From contig NZ_AEUW02000001.1 of the NCBI RefSeq assembly GCF_000187995.2, positions 1,798,001-1,862,000 on the forward strand: a stretch of 64,000 nt of DNA. The letters run 5' to 3'. This stretch comes from Streptococcus macacae NCTC 11558 (GTDB lineage: Bacteria; Bacillota; Bacilli; Lactobacillales; Streptococcaceae). A program made the position numbers and the translations under genes. Below the pieces are notes generated by a model. That model did not search any database and was not told the origin of the DNA. It saw nothing but the letters and a program-made list of their open reading frames with translations. Positions 9,716 to 19,959 of the stretch are shown here, one piece after another. Position 1 is the stretch's first letter. Each line of letters begins with the position of its first letter.

Positions 9716-12700
9716 GTGGTTGACGTAAATCGTTTTAAAAGTATGCAGATTACATTAGCTTCACCAAGTAAGGTCCGTTCATGGTCTTATGGTGAAGTTA
9801 AAAAACCTGAAACAATCAACTATCGTACGTTAAAACCTGAGCGTGAAGGCCTCTTTGATGAGGTGATCTTTGGTCCTACTAAAGATTGGGAATGTGCTTG
9901 TGGGAAGTATAAACGTATTCGTTATAAAGGAATTATTTGTGACCGTTGCGGTGTTGAAGTAACGCGTACTAAAGTCCGTCGTGAGCGCATGGGGCATATT
10001 GAGTTGAAAGCTCCTGTATCACATATTTGGTATTTTAAGGGAATTCCAAGCCGAATGGGCCTAACTCTTGATATGAGTCCTCGTTCTTTAGAAGAAGTTA
10101 TTTATTTTGCAGCTTATGTAGTGATTGATCCTAAAGAGACACCCCTAGAGGCTAAAACTCTCTTAACAGAGCGTGAATATCGTGAAAAATTGCAAGAGTA
10201 CGGTCCAGGTTCTTTTGTTGCTAAAATGGGAGCAGAAGCTATTCAAGACCTTCTAAAGCGTGTTGATATTGAAGCAGAGATTGCAGAACTTAAAGAAGAG
10301 CTGAAAACGGCGTCAAGTCAAAAACGTATTAAAGCAGTTCGCCGTTTAGATGTGCTTGATGCTTTTCAAAAATCTGGCAATAAACCTGAGTGGATGGTTC
10401 TTAATATTCTTCCAGTTATTCCGCCAGATCTTCGTCCTATGCTTCAGTTAGATGGTGGCCGCTTTGCATCATCGGATTTGAATGATCTTTACCGTCGTGT
10501 TATTAACCGTAATAATCGTTTAGCACGTCTCTTGGAACTTAATGCTCCAGGAATTATCGTTCAAAATGAGAAGCGTATGCTGCAAGAGGCAGTTGATGCC
10601 CTTATTGATAATGGCCGCCGCGGCCGTCCTATTACTGGACCAGGAAGCCGTCCGCTCAAATCATTGAGTCATATGCTTAAAGGGAAACAAGGACGATTTC
10701 GTCAAAACCTTCTTGGTAAACGTGTTGATTTTTCAGGACGTTCGGTTATCGCTGTTGGTCCAACGCTTAAAATGTATCAATGTGGTGTACCGCGTGAAAT
10801 GGCTATTGAACTTTTCAAACCATTTGTTATGCGTGAAATAGTGGCTAAAGATATCGCACAAAATGTAAAAGCTGCTAAGCGTTTGATAGAACGCGGCGAT
10901 GAACGCATTTGGGATATCCTTGAGGAAGTTATTAAAGAACATCCTGTTCTTCTTAACCGTGCTCCTACTCTGCATAGGCTGGGTATCCAAGCTTTTGAAC
11001 CTGTTTTGATTGATGGGAAAGCCCTTCGGCTGCATCCGCTTGTATGTGAAGCGTATAATGCAGATTTTGATGGGGACCAAATGGCTATTCATGTTCCATT
11101 GTCTGAAGAGGCGCAAGCAGAAGCTCGGCTCTTGATGCTGGCAGCAGAACATATCTTGAATCCTAAAGATGGAAAACCAGTTGTAACGCCGTCACAGGAT
11201 ATGGTTTTAGGGAACTATTATCTTACGATGGAAGTTTCTGGCAGCGAAGGAGAAGGCATGGTTTTCAAAGACCGTGATGAGGCTGTTATGGCTTATCGCA
11301 ATGGACATGTACATCTTCATAGTCGAGTAGGCATTGCTGTTGATAGTATGCCTCATAAACCATGGACAGATAATCAAAAACATAAAATTATGATTACAAC
11401 TGTTGGTAAAATTCTCTTTAATGATATTATGCCGGCAGACCTTCCCTACCTTCAAGAACCAAACAATGCTAACCTGACAGATAAGACTCCAGATAAATAT
11501 TTCTTGGAACCAGGATCTAATATTAAAGAAGCTATTAAAAATCTTGAGATTAATGTTCCATTTAAGAAGAAGAATCTTGGAAGTATTATAGCAGAAACCT
11601 TCAAACGTTTTCGTACAACTGAAACTTCGGCTTTTCTTGACCGTTTGAAAGATCTTGGTTACTATCATTCAACGCTTGCTGGTTTAACTGTAGGAATTGC
11701 AGATATTCCAGTTATTGATAACAAACAAGAGATTATAGACAATGCACACCGTCGTGTTGATGACATCACCAAAGCTTTCCGCCGAGGCCTCATGACAGAT
11801 GAGGATCGTTATGAAGCAGTTACCTCAACCTGGCGAGATGCTAAAGAACAGCTGGAAAAACGTTTGGTTGAAACGCAGGATCCTAAAAATCCGATTGTTA
11901 TGATGATGGATTCAGGTGCCCGCGGTAATATTTCAAACTTCTCCCAGCTTGCTGGTATGCGTGGTTTGATGGCAGCTCCTAACGGCCGTATCATGGAATT
12001 ACCTATTCTGTCTAATTTCCGTGAAGGTCTCTCTGTTTTGGAAATGTTTTTCTCTACCCATGGAGCTCGTAAAGGTATGACCGACACAGCTCTGAAAACA
12101 GCCGACTCTGGTTATCTGACACGACGCTTGGTTGATGTTGCTCAAGATGTTATTATACGAGAAGACGACTGTGGCACTGACCGTGGACTCACTATTGCTG
12201 CTATTACAGATGGCAAAGAAGTTACTGAGACATTAGAAGAGCGTTTGCAAGGACGTTATACGAAGAAATCCGTTAGACATCCTGAAACTGGTGAAGTTAT
12301 AGTTGAACCAAACACCTTAATTACAGAGGATATGGCTCATCAAATTATTGAAGCAGGAGTTGAAGAAGTTACTATCCGTTCAGTCTTTACTTGTAATACA
12401 CGCCATGGTGTTTGTCGTCATTGTTATGGTATTAATCTTGCGACTGGAGATGCGGTTGAAGTTGGTGAAGCGGTCGGCACGATTGCAGCCCAATCTATCG
12501 GTGAACCTGGAACGCAGCTAACCATGCGTACCTTCCATACCGGCGGTGTTGCTTCAAATGCAGATATTACTCAAGGTTTACCGCGTATTCAAGAAATTTT
12601 TGAAGCACGTAATCCTAAAGGGGAAGCTGTTATCACAGAAATTAAGGGTCAAGTTACTGATATTGAAGAAGATGCAGCAACTCGTACTAAAAAAGTTTAT

Positions 12701-13354
12701 GTCAAGGGTGAAACCGGCGAAGGCGAATATATTGTACCGTTTACAGCTCGTATGAAAGTTGAAGTTGGTGATGAAATTCATCGCGGAGCACCGTTGACTG
12801 AAGGATCCATTCAGCCTAAACATCTCCTTGAGGTTCGAGATACGCTTTCTGTAGAAACTTATTTGCTTGCTGAAGTCCAAAAAGTTTACCGCAGCCAAGG
12901 GGTAGAAATTGGTGATAAGCATATTGAGGTTATGGTTCGTCAGATGCTTCGCAAAGTACGTGTTATGGATCCAGGCGACACGGATCTCCTTCCGGGTACA
13001 CTTATGGATATTTCTGATTTTACAGATGCCAATAGAGATATTGTCATTTCTGGTGGTATTCCTGCTACTAGCAGACCAGTTCTTATGGGAATTACAAAAG
13101 CTTCTCTGGAGACAAATTCATTCTTATCAGCAGCTTCATTCCAAGAAACAACCCGTGTTCTTACAGATGCTGCTATTCGAGGTAAGAAAGATCATCTTTT
13201 AGGGCTTAAAGAAAATGTGATTATTGGTAAAATCATTCCAGCTGGTACTGGCATGGCACGTTACCGTAACATTGAACCACAAGCTGTCAATGAGGTAGAA
13301 GTAATTGAAGAAGTCGTTCCGGTTTTAGAGAACGTAGAAGCAGAAATGGAATAA
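9716..13354 (+). CDS. rpoC: RNA polymerase beta' subunit
   Basis: 1212-residue beta' subunit. The N-terminal zinc site starts at [13 protein letters not shown] (about residue 60) and ends with CDRCG, the catalytic magnesium-binding NADFDGD is at 448-454, and the second zinc site [11 protein letters not shown] is near 892. It begins at GTG (9716), with GAAAGG about 8 nt before. The downstream part of the gene carries the trigger loop and the C-terminal domain in full. A terminator follows 7 bp after the stop. Confidence 0.97.
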   Translation: MVDVNRFKSMQITLASPSKVRSWSYGEVKKPETINYRTLKPEREGLFDEVIFGPTKDWECACGKYKRIRYKGIICDRCGVEVTRTKVRRERMGHIELKAPVSHIWYFKGIPSRMGLTLDMSPRSLEEVIYFAAYVVIDPKETPLEAKTLLTEREYREKLQEYGPGSFVAKMGAEAIQDLLKRVDIEAEIAELKEELKTASSQKRIKAVRRLDVLDAFQKSGNKPEWMVLNILPVIPPDLRPMLQLDGGRFASSDLNDLYRRVINRNNRLARLLELNAPGIIVQNEKRMLQEAVDALIDNGRRGRPITGPGSRPLKSLSHMLKGKQGRFRQNLLGKRVDFSGRSVIAVGPTLKMYQCGVPREMAIELFKPFVMREIVAKDIAQNVKAAKRLIERGDERIWDILEEVIKEHPVLLNRAPTLHRLGIQAFEPVLIDGKALRLHPLVCEAYNADFDGDQMAIHVPLSEEAQAEARLLMLAAEHILNPKDGKPVVTPSQDMVLGNYYLTMEVSGSEGEGMVFKDRDEAVMAYRNGHVHLHSRVGIAVDSMPHKPWTDNQKHKIMITTVGKILFNDIMPADLPYLQEPNNANLTDKTPDKYFLEPGSNIKEAIKNLEINVPFKKKNLGSIIAETFKRFRTTETSAFLDRLKDLGYYHSTLAGLTVGIADIPVIDNKQEIIDNAHRRVDDITKAFRRGLMTDEDRYEAVTSTWRDAKEQLEKRLVETQDPKNPIVMMMDSGARGNISNFSQLAGMRGLMAAPNGRIMELPILSNFREGLSVLEMFFSTHGARKGMTDTALKTADSGYLTRRLVDVAQDVIIREDDCGTDRGLTIAAITDGKEVTETLEERLQGRYTKKSVRHPETGEVIVEPNTLITEDMAHQIIEAGVEEVTIRSVFTCNTRHGVCRHCYGINLATGDAVEVGEAVGTIAAQSIGEPGTQLTMRTFHTGGVASNADITQGLPRIQEIFEARNPKGEAVITEIKGQVTDIEEDAATRTKKVYVKGETGEGEYIVPFTARMKVEVGDEIHRGAPLTEGSIQPKHLLEVRDTLSVETYLLAEVQKVYRSQGVEIGDKHIEVMVRQMLRKVRVMDPGDTDLLPGTLMDISDFTDANRDIVISGGIPATSRPVLMGITKASLETNSFLSAASFQETTRVLTDAAIRGKKDHLLGLKENVIIGKIIPAGTGMARYRNIEPQAVNEVEVIEEVVPVLENVEAEME

Positions 13355-13360
13355 TTTAAA

Positions 13361-13393
13361 GGTCAGCAATAGTGATTATTGCTGCCTTTTTTT
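13361..13393 (+). terminator. Terminator of the rpoBC operon
   Basis: GGTCAGCAATA and TATTGCTGCC form an imperfect stem, followed by seven T. Confidence 0.85.
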
Positions 13394-13487
13394 ATTAAAA
13401 GAGAATAACTAAAATTAAATGAGTTTCTTATGAGTTACATATTTGAAATTAATGAGCAATTTCTTTTAAAAATAACTGAAATTTTTG

Positions 13488-13493
13488 TATAAT
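13488..13493 (+). promoter_or_regulatory. -10 element of the DUF1033 gene
   Basis: TATAAT 22 bp before the ATG; no clear -35. The leader carries AAGGAAA as SD. Confidence 0.4.
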
Positions 13494-13515
13494 GGCTTTG
13501 TAAGGAAATTGTATT

Positions 13516-13896
13516 ATGTATCAAGTAATAAGAATGTATGGAGATCTAGAACCATGGTGGTTTTTAGATGATTGGAAAGATGATATTGTAAAGGTTTCTA
13601 GCTTTGAGAATTATTATGAAGCTTTAAGATATTATAAAAAAGAATGGCTGTCGTTATATAAATGTTACCCTCAATATGACAGTCGAAGCAGGATAATGAC
13701 TGCTTTTTGGAATCAAAAAGACCAGCGTTGGTGTGAAGAATGCGGCGATTTTTTACAGCAATATGATTCTATCGCTCTCTTGAAAAATTGGAGGAATATA
13801 CCCAAAAAATGGTATCGTCCCGGCTATTCCAGACGCTATGATAAGACTTGTACGCATCCAAAGCGTCATAAAATTAGAAGAAAACTGCAAGATTAA
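13516..13896 (+). CDS. DUF1033 family protein
   Basis: 126-residue soluble protein rich in Trp and Tyr with the N-terminal MYQVIRMYGDLEPWWF and a basic, histidine-containing tail. I recognise it as the streptococcal DUF1033 family, typically found between rpoC and the comY operon. Function is unknown. There is no signal peptide or membrane segment. The spacing pattern CEECG plus a C-terminal Cys/His-rich end could hint at metal binding, but this is not established. A terminator overlaps the stop codon, separating it from comYA. Confidence 0.75.
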   Translation: MYQVIRMYGDLEPWWFLDDWKDDIVKVSSFENYYEALRYYKKEWLSLYKCYPQYDSRSRIMTAFWNQKDQRWCEECGDFLQQYDSIALLKNWRNIPKKWYRPGYSRRYDKTCTHPKRHKIRRKLQD

Positions 13897-13912
13897 TCTT
13901 GTGGTTTTTTTA
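13883..13912 (+). terminator. Terminator overlapping the DUF1033 stop codon
   Basis: AACTGCAAGATT (13883-13894) pairs over 12 bp, two of them G-U, with AATCTTGTGGTT (13895-13906), then a T-run. The stem contains the last codons of the gene. Confidence 0.8.
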
Positions 13913-13963
13913 TTTAAAAGAGTTGTCAAACCCTTTTAAATAATTTTGAATGGCTAAAATCTT

Positions 13964-13971
13964 TACGAATA
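13964..13971 (+). promoter_or_regulatory. cin-box (ComX/sigma-X promoter) of the comY operon
   Basis: Exact TACGAATA 18 bp before the comYA ATG, preceded by T-rich sequence. TACGAATA is the established -10-type element read by the competence sigma factor ComX in streptococci. Confidence 0.9.
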
Positions 13972-13989
13972 ATTAAAGTAGGAGGTTTT

Positions 13990-14931
13990 ATGGTTCAAAA
14001 ATTAGGAAAGGAAATTATTAGCAAGGCGGTTAAGGAAAAAGTCCAAGATATTTATATTGTTCCTAAGAAAGACTTGTATGAATTGTACATGAGGATAGGA
14101 AATGAAAGAAAATTTATTGATGTCTATGACCATCATCTCATGGTTAATCTTATTAGCCACTTTAAATTTGTTGCAGGAATGAATGTTGGTGAAAAAAGAA
14201 GAAGTCAACTAGGTTCATGTGATTACTATTATAATGAGACTAACATGGTATCTTTAAGACTCTCTACAGTTGGTGATTATCGTGGCTATGAAAGTCTTGT
14301 CATTAGGCTTTTATTTGATGGACGTCAAGATTTACATTTTTGGTTTAATGGTGTCCATCAGGTCTTAAATGCTATTAGAGGAAGAGGACTGTACTTATTT
14401 TCAGGTCCAGTAGGCAGTGGTAAAACAACTCTTATGTATCAAATAGCAAGGGAAAAATTCTTCAATAAACAAATTATTACTATTGAAGACCCTGTTGAAA
14501 TAAAAGAAGCCAATATGCTGCAGCTGCAATTGAATGAAAATATCGGTATGACCTATGATAGTTTAATAAAGTTATCTTTAAGACATCGTCCTGATATTCT
14601 CATTATTGGAGAAATCCGCGATAGAGAAACGGCTAGAGCCGTTATCAGAGCTAGTTTAACAGGAGTACTTGTCATGTCAACCGTCCATGCTAAAAGTATC
14701 CCTGGAGTTTATGCTAGATTGTTAGAATTAGGAGTCAATCCAAAAGAATTAGAAAATACTTTAGGTGGAATCATTTATCAGCGTTTAATAAGTGGGGGAG
14801 GTGTTTTAGATTTTGCAAAAGATAAATTTCAAGAGCATTCAGCACAAAAATGGAATGCTCAGATTAATAGGCTTTTTACAGAAGGATATATTACTGAAGA
14901 GGAAGCTGAAATCGAAAAAATTAAGAACTAA
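13990..14931 (+). CDS. comYA: ComYA (ComGA), competence pilus assembly ATPase
   Basis: 313-residue GspE/PilB-type secretion ATPase that drives assembly of the competence pilus at the inner face of the membrane. Walker A is GPVGSGKTT (139-147), and Walker B lies within ILIIGEIRD near 202-210, followed by the conserved TVHAKS. It is shorter than general PilB ATPases because it lacks their N-terminal domain, as usual for ComGA. The ATG at 13990 has a full AGGAGG SD. It is first gene of the comY operon, under the cin-box at 13964, so expression should be restricted to competence. Confidence 0.95.
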   Translation: MVQKLGKEIISKAVKEKVQDIYIVPKKDLYELYMRIGNERKFIDVYDHHLMVNLISHFKFVAGMNVGEKRRSQLGSCDYYYNETNMVSLRLSTVGDYRGYESLVIRLLFDGRQDLHFWFNGVHQVLNAIRGRGLYLFSGPVGSGKTTLMYQIAREKFFNKQIITIEDPVEIKEANMLQLQLNENIGMTYDSLIKLSLRHRPDILIIGEIRDRETARAVIRASLTGVLVMSTVHAKSIPGVYARLLELGVNPKELENTLGGIIYQRLISGGGVLDFAKDKFQEHSAQKWNAQINRLFTEGYITEEEAEIEKIKN

Positions 14932-15898
14932 AAGACAGAAAAAAGTGATTCAGCTGCTGAATAATCTTTTTACAAGCGGTTTTAATTTACCAGAGATTAT
15001 TAATTTTCTTGATAGAAGCCGTCTATTATCTAAAATTTATATTAAGGAAATGAGAAGAGGACTTTTAAGCGGTATGGGTTTAGCTGAAATCATGAGTTCT
15101 TTGGGATTTTCAGATGATGTTGTTACACAATTAGCATTATCAGAAATTCACGGTAATACTCAAAAAAGTTTATTAAAGATAGAATCATATTTAGAAAATG
15201 TTATGGCAGTTAAAAAGAAGCTGGTTGAAGTGGCTACCTATCCAATCATTTTACTTGTTTTTTTAGTACTTATTATGCTGGGATTGAAAAATTATTTATT
15301 TCCCCAACTTGAAAAAGGAAATGCAGCAACTCAGGTGATTACCCAGTTTCCCACTTTCTTTTTGCTTAGTGTAGTCATTATTATGTTCCTGTTAAGTAGC
15401 CTGTACTTGCTGTCACGTAAAGTAAAGAAAATAAAATTAATGGCTTTTTATGCCAGACTGCCCTTTATTGGAAACTATTTTCAACTTTATTTAACAGCCT
15501 ATTATGCACGAGAATGGGGCAATCTTATTGGTCAAGGGGTGGAAATGAGTCATATTGTAAAATTAATGCAGAGTCAAAAATCCCAACTATTTAAAGAAAT
15601 TGGAGCTGATATGGAGCAGGCTCTTTTATCTGGACAAGGCTTTCATCAAAAAGTTTTGGATTATCCTTTTTTTCTTAAAGAACTGAGCTTAATGATTGAG
15701 TATGGTGAAGTAAAATCTAAGTTAGGCAGTGAATTAGATATTTATGCTGAAGAAACGTGGGAGTCTTTTTTTTCAAAAATTCAAAGGGTAACACAATTGA
15801 TACAGCCCCTCGTTTTTATTTTAGTCGCTTTTGTGATTGTCATGATTTATGCAGCTATGCTGTTACCCATTTATCAAAACATGGAGGTTCATTTATAA
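14855..15898 (+). CDS. comYB: ComYB (ComGB), competence pilus membrane platform protein
   Basis: GspF/PilC-type polytopic protein of about 347 residues anchoring the pilus machine. Two GspF domains are visible, with three membrane segments (around IILLVFLVLIMLGL, FFLLSVVIIMFLLSS and the C-terminal FILVAFVIVMIYAAMLL). The start is uncertain: the ATG at 14855 lacks an SD, a TTG at 14813 has GGGGAGG 11 nt before it but overlaps comYA by 119 bp, and comparison with pneumococcal CglB suggests an origin near 14890, where a CTG follows AGAAGGA. All options overlap comYA. It ends in TAATG with comYC. Confidence 0.88.
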   Translation: MLRLIGFLQKDILLKRKLKSKKLRTKRQKKVIQLLNNLFTSGFNLPEIINFLDRSRLLSKIYIKEMRRGLLSGMGLAEIMSSLGFSDDVVTQLALSEIHGNTQKSLLKIESYLENVMAVKKKLVEVATYPIILLVFLVLIMLGLKNYLFPQLEKGNAATQVITQFPTFFLLSVVIIMFLLSSLYLLSRKVKKIKLMAFYARLPFIGNYFQLYLTAYYAREWGNLIGQGVEMSHIVKLMQSQKSQLFKEIGADMEQALLSGQGFHQKVLDYPFFLKELSLMIEYGEVKSKLGSELDIYAEETWESFFSKIQRVTQLIQPLVFILVAFVIVMIYAAMLLPIYQNMEVHL

Positions 15899-16212
15899 TG
15901 AAGAAATTAAGAAAAATCAGTGTTAGAGCTTTCACTTTAATTGAGATGTTAGTAGTCCTTCTTATTATCAGTATTCTTTTGTTGCTCTTTGTGCCTAATC
16001 TAACTAAACAAAAAGATAAGGTAAAAGATACTGGTGGTTCTGCTGTCATAAAGGTTGTTGAAAGTCAGGCTGAACTTTATGAGTTAAATAAAGCAGGTTC
16101 AGCTACCCTTTCAAAATTAGTGGAAAGTGGAGATATTACAAAAGAACAGGCAAAATCTTATAATGATTACTATGCAAAGCATCCAGGGCAAGCACGTCAT
16201 GTGGCGAATTAA
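15898..16212 (+). CDS. comYC: ComYC (ComGC), major competence pseudopilin
   Basis: 104-residue type IV pilin-like protein, the main subunit of the transformation pilus. The prepilin peptidase site is RA/FTLIE, between Ala11 and Phe12, with Glu16 as the +5 glutamate, followed by a hydrophobic helix (12-33). The ATG at 15898 shares one base with the comYB stop. The short soluble head is typical of ComGC. Its C-terminal end overlaps comYD by 14 bp. Confidence 0.95.
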   Translation: MKKLRKISVRAFTLIEMLVVLLIISILLLLFVPNLTKQKDKVKDTGGSAVIKVVESQAELYELNKAGSATLSKLVESGDITKEQAKSYNDYYAKHPGQARHVAN

Positions 16213-16618
16213 AGCCTTTACATTATTAGAGAGTCTTATAACGTTAGCAGTAACGAGTTTTATTCTTTTAAGCTTTTCTGGAGGAATAAGTCGATCTTTT
16301 GCTAAGGTAGAAGAGCAGCTCTTTTTTCTATCCTTTGAGCAGCTTTACCGTGATACACAAAAGTTAAGTATAAGCACCAGACAGATGAAAGTGTTAACAA
16401 TCAGTAATAAAGAAATTTCTAATGGAAGTCAAGTGCTTGAAGTACCTAAAAATATTAAAACGGTTAAAAAAATGGCCTTAGAATTTGATCAAAAAGGTGG
16501 AAACTCCTCACTTACAAAAATAAAGTTTCAAACACCAGAAAAAATAGTGACTTATCAATTATATATAGGGAGTGGTAAATATAAAAAAGCGGAAAGTAAG
16601 AGCTTATATTCTCCTTGA
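16199..16618 (+). CDS. comYD: ComYD (ComGD), minor pseudopilin
   Basis: 139-residue minor pseudopilin with the prepilin site KA/FTLLE (Ala6/Phe7, Glu11) and a hydrophobic N-terminal helix. The ATG at 16199 starts directly with the short leader MWRIK; an upstream in-frame ATG would merely read comYC in another frame. The gene overlaps comYC by 14 bp and comYE by 47 bp, indicating translational coupling. Confidence 0.9.
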   Translation: MWRIKAFTLLESLITLAVTSFILLSFSGGISRSFAKVEEQLFFLSFEQLYRDTQKLSISTRQMKVLTISNKEISNGSQVLEVPKNIKTVKKMALEFDQKGGNSSLTKIKFQTPEKIVTYQLYIGSGKYKKAESKSLYSP

Positions 16619-16871
16619 AGCTCTGGTATCTTTAGCAATTCTTGTAACAGTTACATCTCTGATATTACATCAACTAACATTAAATCAAAAGCGGTTAGCC
16701 AAAAGTATACAGCAGCAAGAAATGTTAAATTTAGCCATTATGGCTGTTCAGACGAAACAAGACAAACTTAATTTAAATAATAATGAGGTGCAAATTGTTC
16801 GAAGTGAGAATGGGCTTAAGATTTATCATAATCAAAAGGAGGTTATGAAAGTTGTTAAAAAGATCCCTTAA
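16572..16871 (+). CDS. comYE: ComYE (ComGE), minor pseudopilin
   Basis: 99-residue minor pseudopilin. Processing site RA/YILLE (Ala11/Tyr12, Glu16) is followed by a hydrophobic helix. It begins at GTG (16572) after ATAGGGAG, inside the end of comYD. A short product with a charged head; assigned by position and prepilin motif. Confidence 0.87.
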   Translation: MVNIKKRKVRAYILLEALVSLAILVTVTSLILHQLTLNQKRLAKSIQQQEMLNLAIMAVQTKQDKLNLNNNEVQIVRSENGLKIYHNQKEVMKVVKKIP

Positions 16872-17283
16872 AGCCTTCACACTTTTAGAATGCTTAGTTG
16901 CTTTGTTAACAATAGCAGGAAGTATTAGTATTTATAATGGATTGACAAAAATAGTTAGCAGTAATGTACATTACCTATCTAATAATGAAGAAAGTGATTG
17001 GCTGCTATTTTGCCAACAATTTCGTTCAGAACTTGAAGAGACAACTTTTCAAAGAATAGAGGATGGAAAGCTATATGTCAAAAAAGATAATAAGGAGCTG
17101 GCGTTTGGTAAGTCAAGGTCAACAGATTTTAGGAAAACAAATGCTGATGGAAGGGGGTATCAACCTATGTTATTAGGGATAAAAGAGGCAACTATCAGTC
17201 AATCAGCTAAAATTGTGAGAGTTGACATTGTATTTGAAAATGGATTAGAGAGGACCTTTATGTATGCTTTTGAGGAAAATTAA
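16852..17283 (+). CDS. comYF: ComYF (ComGF), minor pseudopilin
   Basis: 143-residue minor pseudopilin with site KA/FTLLE (Ala8/Phe9, Glu13), hydrophobic helix and a ComGF-type C-terminal domain. It starts at TTG (16852), 9 nt after AGGAGG; the ATG at 16845 belongs to the comYE frame. It overlaps comYE by 20 bp and comYG by 20 bp. Confidence 0.9.
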   Translation: MLKRSLKAFTLLECLVALLTIAGSISIYNGLTKIVSSNVHYLSNNEESDWLLFCQQFRSELEETTFQRIEDGKLYVKKDNKELAFGKSRSTDFRKTNADGRGYQPMLLGIKEATISQSAKIVRVDIVFENGLERTFMYAFEEN

Positions 17284-17641
17284 AGCTGGTATCCTTCTCT
17301 ATGCTTTACTAATGGCTGCAGTTTTTAGTCTAATGTTACAATTTTATCTAGATCGTGTTGTTGCTACAGAACGTCAGAATAAGATGCAGCTATTATCCAG
17401 TAAATCTTATTTAATTGCTCTCATTACACGAGATTCGGTTAAAGAGCACAGTGGGCAATTTGAGTTTTCTGATGGAGTATCTCATTATAATATTGTTAAT
17501 GGACGTCTGCAGATAGATATCAAAATGAAAGATGATGTTTTTTATCACTATCATTTTCCTTATAAAGTAAAAGACAATCAGAACAAGATAAAAGAAAATA
17601 AAGAGATAAAAAGAGAAATGGAAAGAAAAGATATAAAATAA
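17264..17641 (+). CDS. comYG: ComYG (ComGG), minor pseudopilin
   Basis: 125-residue protein with a prepilin-like leader MLLRKIKA then GILLYALL. The +5 position of the predicted mature protein is Tyr13, not Glu, as in tip pseudopilins of the GspK class. The C-terminal 30 residues are almost all charged (Lys, Glu, Asn), which is odd for the family and may be a local extension. The ATG at 17264 follows AGAGAGGA, and the gene overlaps comYF. Confidence 0.85.
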   Translation: MLLRKIKAGILLYALLMAAVFSLMLQFYLDRVVATERQNKMQLLSSKSYLIALITRDSVKEHSGQFEFSDGVSHYNIVNGRLQIDIKMKDDVFYHYHFPYKVKDNQNKIKENKEIKREMERKDIK

Positions 17642-17699
17642 GATCAACTATTTTTGCCACTTTGTTTTATTTTTGATATGATAACTGCTGGAGGTAGAT

Positions 17700-18659
17700 A
17701 TGAACTTTGAAAATATAGAAACTGCCTATAACTTGATTTTAGAGAATTGCCAGCGCTTAGAGATACAATTACAAACAACAAATCTTTATGAAGCTTTGAT
17801 TGAACAAAATGTTTGTTTTATAAATTCTGAAGATATCACAGATAAGAAAATTAAAGAAAATAATGAAAAATTGCGCTATCTTAATCTTAGTGAAGAAGAG
17901 TGGCGAAGAAGTTTTCAATTTATTTTTATTAAGGCTATGAAAGACCAGTTTTTACAGGCTAATCACCAATTTACACCGGATAGTATAGCTTTCATTCTTC
18001 TTTATTTATTAGAAGAATTAACTCACTCGCCTCAATTGGACATTCTTGAAATTGGCTCGGGTACCGGAAATTTAGCAGAAACTTTGGTTATTAATAGTCA
18101 GAAAACGCTGGATTATATGGGGATTGAAGTTGATGATCTCTTAATTGATCTAGCGGCGAGTATTGCAGATGTCATAGGGACAGATATTTCTTTTGTTCAG
18201 GAAGATGCCATTCGCCCACAGATTTTAAAAGAAAGCGATGTTATCATTAGTGATCTGCCTATCGGTTATTATCCTAACGATAATATTGCAAAGCGATATC
18301 AAGTAGCTAGCCTAAGCGAGCATACTTATGCTCATCATCTTTTAATGGAACAATCGCTTAAGTATCTCAAAAAAGATGGAATTGCTTTATTTTTAGCACC
18401 AAATAATTTATTAACCAGTCCTCAAAGCGATCTTTTAAAAAAATGGTTAAAGGATTACGCCAACCTCATCGCAGTTATTACTTTGCCGGAAAATTTATTT
18501 GAAAATAAGGCTTATGCAAAAACGATTTTTATTTTAAAGAAACATATAGATAATATACCAGAGACTTTTGTTTATCCTCTATCAGATTTGCAAGCTCATG
18601 AAAATATAACAGCCTTTATGGAAAGCTTCAAAAAGTGGAAATTGGATAATTCCATTTAA
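17700..18659 (+). CDS. comYH: ComYH, class I SAM-dependent methyltransferase
   Basis: 319-residue predicted methyltransferase with motif I ILEIGSGTGNLAET (115-128) and a DPPY-like motif IV changed to SDLPIGYYP (184-192), as in N6-adenine type enzymes of the YtxK family. The N-terminal 100 residues are helical and have no motif I recognise. It lies 58 bp after comYG with the SD GGAGGT at about 17690 and no terminator between, so it is probably cotranscribed. In S. mutans the corresponding gene is, to my knowledge, counted in a nine-gene comY operon. Substrate unknown. Confidence 0.85.
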   Translation: MNFENIETAYNLILENCQRLEIQLQTTNLYEALIEQNVCFINSEDITDKKIKENNEKLRYLNLSEEEWRRSFQFIFIKAMKDQFLQANHQFTPDSIAFILLYLLEELTHSPQLDILEIGSGTGNLAETLVINSQKTLDYMGIEVDDLLIDLAASIADVIGTDISFVQEDAIRPQILKESDVIISDLPIGYYPNDNIAKRYQVASLSEHTYAHHLLMEQSLKYLKKDGIALFLAPNNLLTSPQSDLLKKWLKDYANLIAVITLPENLFENKAYAKTIFILKKHIDNIPETFVYPLSDLQAHENITAFMESFKKWKLDNSI

Positions 18660-18672
18660 TATAAAAATCTGC

Positions 18673-18702
18673 TATAATATCTTTATCTTGGAAACGCTTT
18701 AT
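18673..18702 (+). promoter_or_regulatory. ackA -10 element with candidate CcpA (cre) site
   Basis: TATAAT at 18673-18678, then at 18688-18702 a 15-mer (TTGGAAACGCTTTAT) that fits the cre consensus WTGNAANCGNWNNCW at all positions but one. Lying just after the start of transcription, it would suit repression rather than activation. Binding is inferred from sequence only. Confidence 0.5.
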
Positions 18703-18713
18703 GAGGTGACTAT

Positions 18714-19910
18714 ATGACAAAAACAGTTTCAATCAATGCCGGAAGTTCAAGCCTTAAATGGCAGCTTTATGAAATGCCAGAAGAAAAAGTTTTAGCTAAA
18801 GGTTTAATCGAGCGGATTGGTTTAAAAAATTCTATTTCCACTGTAAGATTTGGGGATCAAAAAGAGGAACAGGTGCTTGATATTGCTGATCATATTCAAG
18901 CTGTTAAGATTCTTTTAGATGATCTGATAAAGTTAAGGATAATTAAAGATTTTGCAGAGATTACAGGTGTCGGGCATCGTATCGTTGCTGGGGGTGAAGA
19001 TTTTGAAGATTCTACCATTGTTGATAATGAGGTTTTAGCTAAAATTGAAAAATTATCAGCCCTAGCCCCTCTTCATAATCCAGCTAATGCAGCTGGTATA
19101 CGTGCTTTCAAAGAAATTTTGCCAGACATTACTAGTGTTGCAGTATTTGATACGGCTTTTCACACAACTATGCAGCCTGCTACGTATTTGTATCCTATTC
19201 CTCCTAAATACTATGAAGAATATCAAATACGTAAATATGGTGCACATGGTACAAGCCATCGCTATGTGGCTCAAGAAGCTGCTAAAATATTAGGACGATC
19301 TTTAGATGAATTAAAACTCATTACAGCTCATATAGGAAATGGTGTTTCTATTACTGCAAATTATCACGGAAAATCAATAGATACTTCTATGGGATTTACA
19401 CCTTTAGCAGGACCTATGATGGGGACACGTTCTGGAGATATTGACCCGGCTATCATTCCTTATCTTGTAGAGCATGATCCCAATTTAAAGGATTCAGCGG
19501 CAGTCATCAATATGTTAAATAAACAATCTGGTTTAGCAGGTGTTTCAGAGTCTTCTAGTGATATGCGAGATATTGAAGCGGGGATTAAGGCTAAGGATCC
19601 TAAAGCTGTTTTAGCCTATAATATGTTTATTGATCGACTTAAAAAATTTATTGGACAATATTTTGCAGTTCTAAATGGAGCCGATGCCATTATTTTTACA
19701 GCGGGTATAGGTGAAAATGCTGTTAATATGCGTAATGATGTTATTCAAGGTCTCTCATGGTTTGGTATTGAGCTTGATCCTGCTAAAAATGTTTTTGGGT
19801 ATACAGGAGAAATTTCCTCTGCTCGTTCGAAAGTGAAAGTATTGGTCATTCCTACGGATGAAGAATTAGTGATTGCTCGTGATGTTGAGCGTTTAAAAAA
19901 GAAGATATAG
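18714..19910 (+). CDS. ackA: Acetate kinase
   Basis: 398-residue enzyme converting acetyl phosphate and ADP to acetate and ATP in overflow metabolism. Signatures are NAGSSSLKW (8-16), [11 protein letters not shown], the phosphate-binding region [18 protein letters not shown], and FTAGIGENA near the C-terminus. The ATG at 18714 has GAGGTGA as SD. It lies downstream of comYH but has its own -10 and cre-like element, so it can be expressed outside competence. A strong terminator follows. Confidence 0.96.
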   Translation: MTKTVSINAGSSSLKWQLYEMPEEKVLAKGLIERIGLKNSISTVRFGDQKEEQVLDIADHIQAVKILLDDLIKLRIIKDFAEITGVGHRIVAGGEDFEDSTIVDNEVLAKIEKLSALAPLHNPANAAGIRAFKEILPDITSVAVFDTAFHTTMQPATYLYPIPPKYYEEYQIRKYGAHGTSHRYVAQEAAKILGRSLDELKLITAHIGNGVSITANYHGKSIDTSMGFTPLAGPMMGTRSGDIDPAIIPYLVEHDPNLKDSAAVINMLNKQSGLAGVSESSSDMRDIEAGIKAKDPKAVLAYNMFIDRLKKFIGQYFAVLNGADAIIFTAGIGENAVNMRNDVIQGLSWFGIELDPAKNVFGYTGEISSARSKVKVLVIPTDEELVIARDVERLKKKI

Positions 19911-19920
19911 CAATTTGTTC

Positions 19921-19959
19921 GAGAGACTGAGATTCAGCTAATATCTCAGTCTCTTTTTT
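19921..19959 (+). terminator. Terminator after ackA
   Basis: GAGACTGAGAT (19923-19933) and ATCTCAGTCTC (19943-19953), a perfect 11-bp stem, followed by seven T. Confidence 0.92.

Noticed and set aside
10733..11668. Long antisense frames within rpoC
   Set aside because: They mirror the codon bias of rpoC, have no start signals and encode no recognisable protein; the same holds for antisense frames in rpoB and others.
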